Below are positions 1-7,152 of a DNA stretch of 14,112 nucleotides, piece by piece. The notes beneath the pieces were generated by a model. The model had not been told where the DNA came from, made no database searches, and saw only the letters and a program-made list of their open reading frames with translations. This stretch comes from Caryophanales bacterium. Lineage in GTDB: Bacteria; Bacillota_I; Bacilli_A; RFN20; CAG-826. A program made the translations under genes and the position numbers. The DNA is taken from positions 1 to 14,112 of the forward strand of contig JAQYER010000082.1 in the NCBI GenBank assembly GCA_028723545.1. Direction: 5' to 3'. The number at the start of each line of letters is the position of its first letter. Position 1 is the first letter of the stretch.

Positions 1-713
1 TTGTTTCTATTCTTTTGTTCGTTTCGAAATTGTTTTATTTGCTCATTAGTAGCAACATATTTTTGCAAAATTTGTGATATTTGTTTTATTTCAAAATCGG
101 TAATACCTAATTCATCTAATGATCTATACCATGTTTTAAAATCGCTGATTGTATAAACAAAATTAGAATTTATCCCGGAGCCATCTTCTAAACTGCAAAA
201 AATGACTGCGTTCTCAATTTCATATTTATAATTGAGTATTCGATCTAAAACATCACAGTGAAATTTATTTTGTGATACTGGATTATTATGTGTTATATCA
301 CCCTTATATGGATCGTCATATCGTTGAATCCAACGCTCATCTTCGTCGTTTCCAATTATGTGACCAACCCACCTTTTTGTTTCAATACAAAATATTCCTT
401 TTCTTGATACCAAAACACAGTCAATTTCAGTTTTTCTGCCATTTTTAAGAGGCAAAAGTAAATTCACTAATAAATATTCATCATTTCTTAAAAGTAACCT
501 AAGTTCTTCATTAACAATCTTTTCACCATGAATTCCAGCTTTATCATTAGCGGGCGCAAAAATATTTATTTTTTCATCTCCACCAATTTGAATGCCACCA
601 CCATCTTTATAATCGCTTTGGTCATGATGGATAAGTAAATATATGAAAAAAGCAATTAGAAAAATAACAATAATTGCAGCAAACACAATAACGAAAAACC
701 AAATAGGATTCAT
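1..713 (-). CDS. Membrane-anchored NERD-domain (nuclease-related) protein, 3' end outside window
   Basis: Open reading frame of at least 237 residues that starts at 713 and is still open at the window edge, so the C-terminus is missing. Residues 5-28 form one strong hydrophobic membrane segment close to the N-terminus, followed by a cytosolic-type domain. Residues about 58-165 fit the NERD family (nuclease-related domain): a G-x-x-G-E motif at 60-64, then NGRKTEID (91-98), GIFCIETK (106-113), and a later NPVSQNK (144-150). The D98 and E111-x-K113 arrangement matches the PD-(D/E)xK-like core proposed for NERD proteins. Family knowledge: NERD proteins are presumed DNA-processing or stress proteins with poorly defined roles, often with an added membrane helix. 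No strong Shine-Dalgarno precedes the ATG. The gene lies beyond a terminator, so it is not part of the large operon. An IS remnant directly upstream may supply its promoter. Family call good, function unknown. Confidence 0.8.
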   Translation of the reverse strand, partial: MNPIWFFVIVFAAIIVIFLIAFFIYLLIHHDQSDYKDGGGIQIGGDEKINIFAPANDKAGIHGEKIVNEELRLLLRNDEYLLVNLLLPLKNGRKTEIDCVLVSRKGIFCIETKRWVGHIIGNDEDERWIQRYDDPYKGDITHNNPVSQNKFHCDVLDRILNYKYEIENAVIFCSLEDGSGINSNFVYTISDFKTWYRSLDELGITDFEIKQISQILQKYVATNEQIKQFRNEQKNRN

Positions 714-777
714 AACAATTATTCTCTAAATAAATTATGACTGTTTTCTTCTTTGTTTTCTACATTGAAAATCCATA

Positions 778-843
778 TCATTCACTAATGAACACGATGT
801 GATACTTACAGTTCCACCTCGTATGTGATAAACTTAAATACAC
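778..843 (-). pseudogene. tnpA: 5' remnant of an IS200/IS605-type tnpA transposase gene
   Basis: Reading the minus strand from the GTG at 843 gives VYLSLSHTRWNCKYHIVFI and then a stop at 780-778. The segment SLSHTRWNCKYHIVFI is the typical N-terminus of IS200/IS605 Y1 transposases, where it normally continues into P-K-Y-R-R. Here the frame ends after only about 20 codons, so the HUH and tyrosine catalytic parts are absent and the gene is dead. An AGGAGG ribosome site (849-844) lies so close to the GTG that the original start was probably an ATG since lost. The match is from memory of the family, not an alignment. Confidence 0.65.
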
Positions 844-877
844 CTCCTGTTATATCAAACGGTTGTCAGCCTTTTTG

Positions 878-886
878 ATTATAACA
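878..886 (-). promoter_or_regulatory. Extended -10 promoter (TGTTATAAT)
   Basis: On the minus strand the sequence TGTTATAAT is a perfect extended -10 element, with no good -35 at the usual distance. It lies about 35 bases ahead of the transposase remnant, so it was probably the element's own promoter. It is now the best promoter candidate for the NERD gene, which would give a leader of about 155 bases. Confidence 0.45.
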
Positions 887-906
887 TGAGGTTTTTTACG
901 TCGCAG

Positions 907-952
907 GAAGCTATTTCGATTCTCACATGCATAACACTCGGTTTTTAGCTTC
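907..952. repeat. Imperfect inverted repeat, probable left-end hairpin of the IS200-type remnant
   Basis: GAAGCTA at 907-913 pairs with TAGCTTC at 946-952, and further pairing outside the arms is possible (bases 899-906 with 953-958). IS200/IS605 elements carry subterminal hairpins instead of terminal inverted repeats, and this one lies upstream of the tnpA remnant where a left-end hairpin would be expected. The exact element boundaries cannot be set from the sequence alone. Confidence 0.45.
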
Positions 953-968
953 ACTACGTTTCGATAAT

Positions 969-998
969 AAAAAAGGTCACTAATTTTATTTAGCAACC
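969..998 (-). terminator. Intrinsic terminator of the nine-gene operon
   Basis: On the minus strand GGTTGCTAA (998-990) pairs with TTAGTGACC (983-975), 9 bp including two wobble pairs, around an ATAAAA loop, followed by six T at 974-969. Outer pairing of CGATAATA with TATTATCG would lengthen the stem. It begins 9 bases past the stop codon of the last operon gene. Confidence 0.85.
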
Positions 999-1007
999 TA
1001 ATTTATA

Positions 1008-4000
1008 TTATCGATTCATTTTATTTAATGTTGTAATTAATTCACTTGGTTCAATTGGACTGCAGAACAATTCACCTTGAGCTAAGAAATCACCACACGT
1101 GTCTTTAACAAGATCATATTGAAGCGGAGTTTCAATACCAATTAATACTGGCTTAATTCCAACATCGGAAGCTGCACGAGATAAATATTGAACTCTTTCA
1201 AGATCAGATTTGTATAAAGTGATGTTTTTAATTAATTGATAATCAAATTTAATTTTAGTAACACCGTATTGTTTTAATTGTTCAATACTTAATTTATTAC
1301 CAGTGTAATGGTCGACAATAATTGTAACATCACAATTTCGAATCTTTTTAGCGATAAACATGAAGTCTTCTTTATGCTTATATACATCTTCTTCAGAGAA
1401 TTCAAGTCCCATAAAGTCTTTTGGAACCATGTATGATTTCGCTAAAGAGCCGAGTTTATCTAATAATTGATCATTATCAATAAAATCAATATTAGTGTTA
1501 ATAGAAATCGTTTCTAGACCTCTAGTTTTAAATACTTGATATCCGTTATCGCGATATAAATTGCCGATTGTATTAACTAATGCATCAGTAATAAGAGTAA
1601 TCTTTCCGTGTTTTTCACCAACAGCAATAATTTCACCAGTTGGAAGAGTCATATTACGATAATTATCAGTTAAACGGATAAATGTTTCTGCTCCAACGAT
1701 GCGGTGATATGTATTGATTTCTGGTTGTAAACGAACACCGAATGTATCTTTAACAAATGATGCATCAATAACATCGAGGAAGAATGCTTCTCTTGATGCT
1801 TGACGAGAATATCCAGTTTCAGTGAAATATAAATAATCTGATTTATTTAATTTATTCTTAGATAATAATTTCTTGTCACTAGCTTTAATGAAATCAACTG
1901 ATGATTTATATTGTTCTGGATATTTATTAGTAATATATGAAATATTTAACATTTCAGATATTTCATCAAAATATACTTCTTTAGAAATTAAATAAATCTT
2001 TTCAACGTCATCAATAATTGTGTTTCGATTGGCTTCAGGGATAATTAACGCTAAAACGTCTTCACGATATAAATAAATATTACCGATATGAGGGAGATTA
2101 TTAATTATTTTGGTTGTGAAATCTTTAATAATTGATGAATATCCTTCATTTCCATATTTCTCAACGATGTCTTTAACATTATCAAGTCTTAAATATAATA
2201 CATATCCATTTGTGTGATCGATAAAAACATTGTCAATACGATTGATAAATGAAGAATATGAATTAATTAATAATTCAGGATCAAAACGGTCTTTTGATAC
2301 TGATTTTTCATTATGATCATCAACAATCATAATTACAGTGTCATCTTCACTATGTTTAATTCCAACTCGAATTTCTTGTTTAACATTATTAATCAAACTG
2401 ACTTTGCGGTTTCTTGATAATAATGGACAATCTTTACATGGAGCGTCTAATCCAAATAAAGCTTTGTGGCAAGGAAGTTTTAAATCAATTGAAGGCGCTA
2501 AATCTTTTAAAGCATCAGAAACATACACTAAACGATTTGTTGTTTTATCAATTGAATATAATTTGGTATTAGTAATACGAACAATGTCGTTAAAACGAAC
2601 ATCCGCGTGTCTCGCCGCCATTCTTGTTAAAATTTCACGAGAATATGAAGAAATAAAATATGAGAATGTTAATAATCCTTCTCTTAAATAAGCGTCGAGA
2701 TTAATGCTCTTATTGCGGTTAAGGAAATAAACAAGACCATAAATTTTATTAGTGTCTCTAATGACATAAAATTGACCACTAGAAATCATATAATAATCTA
2801 AAAATGAAGCAAGAAGTGAATTGACATGTTCTCTTGATGAGAAATAATAAGATAAATCTTCATCTTTAACACGGTCAATCGCGTTAATAAAATCTTTATT
2901 AATGCTTTCACCTTTTGCGAATAATGTTGTGCCTGGAACAGAATATTCATGGACAACTTCATATTTTTCTTGAGTGTCAGAATAATAAATTAATCCAGAT
3001 GTATCAAATCCATAATAATCAGCGACTTGATTTAATACTTTATTAATTTTCTTTGAGTTGTTAGAAATATCTTTTTCATCAAATGATAATGAAGCGAATT
3101 TTTGTAAGAAGCGAGTAACGTTCGCTAAATTCATTGTGGATTGCAATAAATTATCATTTTGTTTAGCTTGATATGGAGGAAGGAAAATAGATAAGATTTT
3201 ATTTTGCTTAATCGCATATCTTAAATCAGACATAATATCAGTAATTTCTGAATATGGATAAGCAACCATCGCGGCTTTACACATTACTACTTCTTGTCCG
3301 ATTTCAGTAGCTTGAATAATTGATAAATTTCTTAATAATAAATCAATTTCTTCTTCGATTTGAGAAATAGATTCAAAATAAGGAATATAAACTAAAAATC
3401 CTGGATTTGGGGAATTGTGTTTAGCAATAAGAATGTTTTTATATTTAAGTTCGCGAATAATTGTGTTTATTAATTGTTTGTCAGTATCTTCACCCATCTT
3501 CGCGTTTTTACCAACTTCATAATATAAATCAACAAAAGCGCATCTAAACATTTCATTACCTAAAATTAAATCAGGAATGTGTTTGGTTAATGATTGATAA
3601 CTACATACATGTTCAGAACCATCAATAAATTCAATACCAATTTCGTTATAGTCTTTAATTTTGTTATAAACAATTGTTTGGTTACAAATATTAATTGTTG
3701 TTTCTAATAATTCATTTAAATCTTTAAAATCAGTAATTAATCTTTCATCATTATGAATAATTGATGGCTTTTTCATATTCTTTAATGATGTGAGATTGTT
3801 TTTAATTGTTGCAAATAAGTTGTCATTATAAATTCTTTTTTGGCAAAAGAGGATAAATCCAACATCGGCACCTAAAAGAACAATAAAGATAATTGTTAAT
3901 ATTAAAAATGATGTTGTTACTTCTTGTGGGAAAGAAGCACTGAAGGAAACAATTGATAAAATAATGAATAATAAAGCAGTCGCTCCAATCGCGATTGAAG

Positions 4001-4055
4001 CATATAAAGAAAACTTAAATAAATTTTCTAATGAGGTTTTATATTTATTTTTCAT
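1008..4055 (-). CDS. Multidomain membrane protein with degenerate GGDEF, GAF-like, PAS-like and inactive EAL domains
   Basis: A 1015-aa protein. Start placed at 4055, where GGAGG lies 9 bases upstream; an in-frame ATG at 4130 lacks a ribosome site and would overlap the previous gene by 86 bases. Two membrane helices (about 16-37, 48-71) precede a degenerate GGDEF-like region (about 100-290), a GAF-like region (about 325-475), a PAS-like region (about 490-580) with C529 and C540-x-x-C543 resembling the Cys-containing PAS of some diguanylate cyclases, a second degenerate GGDEF (about 590-735) and an EAL-fold domain (about 755-1010). In the EAL domain E790, N853, E885, K936 and Q993 look retained, but the DD pair reads D915-H916 and the first Glu of EGVE reads Ile972, so cyclic di-GMP hydrolysis is unlikely. 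Probable role: nucleotide or signal sensor, perhaps a receptor or regulator of the active phosphodiesterase two genes upstream. Last gene of the operon; overlaps its predecessor by 11 bases. Confidence 0.8.
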   Translation of the reverse strand: MKNKYKTSLENLFKFSLYASIAIGATALLFIILSIVSFSASFPQEVTTSFLILTIIFIVLLGADVGFILFCQKRIYNDNLFATIKNNLTSLKNMKKPSIIHNDERLITDFKDLNELLETTINICNQTIVYNKIKDYNEIGIEFIDGSEHVCSYQSLTKHIPDLILGNEMFRCAFVDLYYEVGKNAKMGEDTDKQLINTIIRELKYKNILIAKHNSPNPGFLVYIPYFESISQIEEEIDLLLRNLSIIQATEIGQEVVMCKAAMVAYPYSEITDIMSDLRYAIKQNKILSIFLPPYQAKQNDNLLQSTMNLANVTRFLQKFASLSFDEKDISNNSKKINKVLNQVADYYGFDTSGLIYYSDTQEKYEVVHEYSVPGTTLFAKGESINKDFINAIDRVKDEDLSYYFSSREHVNSLLASFLDYYMISSGQFYVIRDTNKIYGLVYFLNRNKSINLDAYLREGLLTFSYFISSYSREILTRMAARHADVRFNDIVRITNTKLYSIDKTTNRLVYVSDALKDLAPSIDLKLPCHKALFGLDAPCKDCPLLSRNRKVSLINNVKQEIRVGIKHSEDDTVIMIVDDHNEKSVSKDRFDPELLINSYSSFINRIDNVFIDHTNGYVLYLRLDNVKDIVEKYGNEGYSSIIKDFTTKIINNLPHIGNIYLYREDVLALIIPEANRNTIIDDVEKIYLISKEVYFDEISEMLNISYITNKYPEQYKSSVDFIKASDKKLLSKNKLNKSDYLYFTETGYSRQASREAFFLDVIDASFVKDTFGVRLQPEINTYHRIVGAETFIRLTDNYRNMTLPTGEIIAVGEKHGKITLITDALVNTIGNLYRDNGYQVFKTRGLETISINTNIDFIDNDQLLDKLGSLAKSYMVPKDFMGLEFSEEDVYKHKEDFMFIAKKIRNCDVTIIVDHYTGNKLSIEQLKQYGVTKIKFDYQLIKNITLYKSDLERVQYLSRAASDVGIKPVLIGIETPLQYDLVKDTCGDFLAQGELFCSPIEPSELITTLNKMNR

Positions 4056-4839
4056 CGACCAAATCCTCCATTCTTTCAACGTCATTTCTTGATAATTCAC
4101 CAATAAATGAAAGAATTGCTTTACCAACATATGAATATTGTTTTAAGACACGTAAATAAGTATCTAAATTAACTTCATCACCAGCTTTACCTTCCACTAC
4201 TTTGACAGTGATATAAGAAATACCAAATAAAGAAGACGCTAAAGCGACACCACCTGATTCAGAATCAGTAACGACATAATTTGATAAACGAGTTAATTCT
4301 TTCTTTTCGATTTCATCATATCGTTTTGCGGTTTCTTTTTCATTAGCTAAATTTAAAATAAATTGTTGTTTATTTCTTAAAATTGATCCAGAAATAAATG
4401 TCGCGTCTTTCGCAGTGTCTAATCCAACTCTTTCAAAGACATTGTGCATTGTTTGTAATAAAAGAATATCGGATTGAATAAAGCGATCAAATCCAGGAAT
4501 TTGTCCTAAATGATTTCCTTTAACCGCTCCGACTTGGTCAACATCACCAAATATGGTATTTTTTGAAATGACAACTTGACCGACTTTTAAATTATCAGTA
4601 AACGCTTGGCATCTTCCAACGCATATAACTAATAAAATGAAATATTTATCAATAATATAAGATAAGATTGATGAAGCAATATAAGATGTATAAATATCAT
4701 GAATTAACATTACTTCTTGATTATTAATCGTTCCAATTAATGCTGTATAACGATTAAGAATGATTTCTTCACGTTTATTTTTTAAAGAGGATTCATAGAA
4801 TAAAATATCGTCATGACTAGTACCGACAATCAAAAACAT
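4045..4839 (-). CDS. MTA/SAH nucleosidase-fold protein with altered active site
   Basis: 264 aa, close to the usual size of the PNP/UDP phosphorylase superfamily. It resembles 5'-methylthioadenosine/S-adenosylhomocysteine nucleosidase (MTAN): an N-terminal beta strand with G-T-S-H-D-D, KVGQVVISKNTIFGDVDQ (85-102), GQIPGF (112-117), FISGS (148-152) and DSESGGVAL (192-200). Compared by eye with E. coli MTAN, Glu12 corresponds to Asp11, Glu174 to Glu194 (retained), but the catalytic Asp197 in the R-A-I-S-D motif falls on Gly217 (K-V-V-E-G). MTAN normally cleaves the glycosidic bond of MTA and SAH; loss of the proton-donating Asp argues for altered chemistry or a nucleoside-binding role. A strong AAGGAGGG site at spacing 10 fixes the start, 2 bases after the stop of the EAL gene. 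Location between two EAL proteins suggests a link to nucleotide signalling. Family fairly sure; function unknown. Confidence 0.7.
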   Translation of the reverse strand: MFLIVGTSHDDILFYESSLKNKREEIILNRYTALIGTINNQEVMLIHDIYTSYIASSILSYIIDKYFILLVICVGRCQAFTDNLKVGQVVISKNTIFGDVDQVGAVKGNHLGQIPGFDRFIQSDILLLQTMHNVFERVGLDTAKDATFISGSILRNKQQFILNLANEKETAKRYDEIEKKELTRLSNYVVTDSESGGVALASSLFGISYITVKVVEGKAGDEVNLDTYLRVLKQYSYVGKAILSFIGELSRNDVERMEDLVDEK

Positions 4840-4841
4840 AA

Positions 4842-6398
4842 TTATTTACCCTCCTTATCAATCTTTTGGAATGTTTTAGAAATTAATTTCTCATATTCAT
4901 TTTTAGGAAGAGGTTTTGAGAAATAATTTCCTTGAATAGTGTCACATTTAATTTTTTGTAAAGTTTCAACTTGTTCTTTTGTTTCAACTCCTTCAGCGAC
5001 TACTTCAATACCCGCTGCTTTGCAGAATTTAATTAATAAACTAACAATTTCTCTTGTTTTAATACTTGGAACAATATCATCAATAAATGATTTATCGATT
5101 TTAATCGTATCGAATGGTAAACGATTGAGGTTAGCTAAATTAGAATAACCAACACCAAAATCATCCATGGCAATTTTAATTCCACGCGCTTTTAATTTAT
5201 TAAGAATCGCTAAAGTCATAAATTCATTTTTACGAGCAGTAGGTTCAGTAATTTCGATTTGAATATTGTATGGATCAATTTTATATTCTTTCATAATTGA
5301 ATCGATATCTTCTAAAAATGATGGAGAATAAAATTCATATTGAGAGAAATTAATTGATACAGGAATAACTGCTCTTCCACGACGTTTTTGATCCGCTAAA
5401 TCCATACAAACACGACGAAAAACATATAAATCTAATTCATGAATTAATCCGCCTAATTCAGCTTTATTAATAAATTTACCAGGAGAAACAACACCATGAA
5501 CTTTGCTGTTCCACCTTACTAAAGCTTCAGAAGAAGTATATGTTTTAGCAGATAATAAATATTTTGGTTGATAATAAACAGTGAATTCACCATTTTTAAT
5601 TGCTTGTTCAATTTCTTCAATTTCTTCTTTAGTAGTGCTTTTTCTAAATGAAGGAGAATAAATAGTAGATTCTTCATAATTCTTTTCAGAAATATTTCTC
5701 GCTACTGAAGCATCATCCATATTAGTGAATAAATCTTTATCTGGTTCCACTAATTTAATACCAAAGATTGGACGAGCATATACTTTTAAATTTTGATTAA
5801 TTGCAATATTAGTTGTCGCATCTGATAATTTAACGCGGAATTTAACTGCATCTTCTTCAGTGCCAAATAAATAAATAACAAAGCAACCATGATAATAACA
5901 ATAAGCAATTTTATCTTTTTCTTTTTTTGGTAATGACATGAAATAATCAACTAAGAAATGAGCGATTTCATTTATTAATTTAGTCGCATCATCATTTCTT
6001 TCAGTATTCATCGTTACTTCGATATTTGAAGGTGAGAAATAAATAATATATGCATCATCGTTTTTGTGCTTTTTGCTAATTTGTTTAATACGTTTTGTTA
6101 ATAAAACATAGTTATAGAAACCAGATTCACGTCCAAAATTAAATTTATTTTCAATTCGGACATTATCCATTTCCCTATTCATGTTAAAGAAAGTAGCAAA
6201 ACAAATCGCACATATCATTAATAAAACTGGGCTAGTAAAAGCATAAGATAGATAAAATATTGGCTTAACATAAAGCTCAGGATTGGTATTAGCAATAATA
6301 ATCGCGACAATTGAACAGGCAATAAATAATACAAAAAAGATAATTGAGGCAATAAGATATGCTTTATTATAAATAATGTTATTTCGTTTTTTCATCAT
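4842..6398 (-). CDS. Membrane-bound cyclic di-GMP phosphodiesterase (degenerate GGDEF + EAL)
   Basis: 518 aa with two membrane helices (about 14-37 and 48-71), a degenerate GGDEF-like domain (about 88-245, with HGCF where GGDEF is expected, so no cyclase activity) and a C-terminal EAL domain (about 255-510). The EAL domain keeps the full catalytic set: E291 of EAL, N350 in SINFS, E382 in EITEP, D412-D413 in DDFGVG, K433, E469 in AEGVET, and Q489 in IQG. It should hydrolyse cyclic di-GMP to pGpG at the inner face of the membrane. The first ATG overlaps the TGA stop of the signal peptidase gene (ATGATGA); a second ATG at 6395 is equally likely and sits at better distance from the AAAGGA site. 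Presence in an operon preceded by a cyclic di-GMP riboswitch suggests feedback control of the ligand. Confidence 0.93.
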   Translation of the reverse strand: MMKKRNNIIYNKAYLIASIIFFVLFIACSIVAIIIANTNPELYVKPIFYLSYAFTSPVLLMICAICFATFFNMNREMDNVRIENKFNFGRESGFYNYVLLTKRIKQISKKHKNDDAYIIYFSPSNIEVTMNTERNDDATKLINEIAHFLVDYFMSLPKKEKDKIAYCYYHGCFVIYLFGTEEDAVKFRVKLSDATTNIAINQNLKVYARPIFGIKLVEPDKDLFTNMDDASVARNISEKNYEESTIYSPSFRKSTTKEEIEEIEQAIKNGEFTVYYQPKYLLSAKTYTSSEALVRWNSKVHGVVSPGKFINKAELGGLIHELDLYVFRRVCMDLADQKRRGRAVIPVSINFSQYEFYSPSFLEDIDSIMKEYKIDPYNIQIEITEPTARKNEFMTLAILNKLKARGIKIAMDDFGVGYSNLANLNRLPFDTIKIDKSFIDDIVPSIKTREIVSLLIKFCKAAGIEVVAEGVETKEQVETLQKIKCDTIQGNYFSKPLPKNEYEKLISKTFQKIDKEGK

Positions 6399-7144
6399 TT
6401 TTTTCCTTTCAATATTTCATCAAGCATTTGTTTTTTTAACGCTTCTTTTTCGTCTTTGCTTAATCCTTTTAAAGGATCATTTTTATCATCCACTGGAACA
6501 GCATCGACTGTTGGAACTTCCCCATTAATAACGGCTTCTTCACTTTCTTTTAAAGTTTTGACAATATCTAATACCGAAGTAATTACTAGATATAGACACG
6601 GGATAAGAATGAAGATTAATAATCCCGCGACTGAACCCATCAATTTATAAAAGGCACTTAGAAAGGCACTTTTTCCTTCAACCCGACCAATAATTTTTGT
6701 TTCATTAAATGTTTGGGTTTGATAAGTACAGTCTCCACCACCACATTGTTCAGATTGTTTATTAATCCCGTGGGCGGTAAATGTGTAATGTCCTCGTCCT
6801 ACTTCGACGTCTTCATGAATTTCAATTTTAGAAATTCGATGGGTGACTGACATTTCTTCTCCAATGCCAAATATGTCATAATAGAAAGAAATATCATCAC
6901 CTACTTGAATGTCTTCTGGATTAACTTTTTTAACAATGAGAACATCTTTAACTTTATATTCTGGTTCCATTGAGTCAGTTAATACAACAGGACATTGAGT
7001 GCCAAATAACATTCCATCTTCGCCAGCGATTCTATTAGCGATATTAAACACTAATACGCCCGCTAAGATAGTGCCAAAAACACCAAAGATTATTCCATCA
7101 AGTATTTTACGAAATTTTGATTTAGGTTTTTTGGCTTTTTCCAT
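6395..7144 (-). CDS. sipW: SipW/ER-type signal peptidase I
   Basis: 249 aa. An N-terminal membrane helix (about 17-36) leads to the peptidase domain outside the cell, then a second helix (about 170-195) and a charged cytosolic tail. The nucleophile is Ser58 in LTDSMEP and the general base is His102 in SVTHRI; His in place of Lys marks the ER/archaeal class to which SipW belongs. The third motif is atypical: where G-D-x-N is usual it reads HGINKQ (125-130), so the expected Asp is missing, and D138 in a Cys-flanked GGGD stretch (134-139, CGGGDC) is the only nearby candidate. SipW enzymes process TasA/TapA-like matrix proteins, and three such candidates lie upstream in this operon. The gene begins 8 bases after its neighbour without a good ribosome site, which suggests translational coupling. 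The cytosolic tail ends in a Lys/Glu-rich helix. Confidence 0.9.
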   Translation of the reverse strand: MEKAKKPKSKFRKILDGIIFGVFGTILAGVLVFNIANRIAGEDGMLFGTQCPVVLTDSMEPEYKVKDVLIVKKVNPEDIQVGDDISFYYDIFGIGEEMSVTHRISKIEIHEDVEVGRGHYTFTAHGINKQSEQCGGGDCTYQTQTFNETKIIGRVEGKSAFLSAFYKLMGSVAGLLIFILIPCLYLVITSVLDIVKTLKESEEAVINGEVPTVDAVPVDDKNDPLKGLSKDEKEALKKQMLDEILKGKK

Positions 7145-7152
7145 ATTTTTAA

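Noticed and set aside
809..822. T-box-like stretch (GAGGTGGAAC on the minus strand)
   Set aside because: Only a few bases match, no stem I or terminator is seen, and the same bases read as the IS200 transposase codons R-W-N, which explains them better.
2338..2691. Plus-strand open frame of 117 codons and similar short frames at 4939, 6456, 6999 and 13489
   Set aside because: They lie opposite well-supported genes, have no ribosome sites or recognisable domains, and are antisense shadows.
6395..6398. Possible use of TGA as Trp (Mollicutes code)
   Set aside because: The peptidase gene ends at TGA exactly overlapping the next start with a ribosome site ahead, and Trp positions in conserved motifs use TGG, so the standard bacterial code fits.
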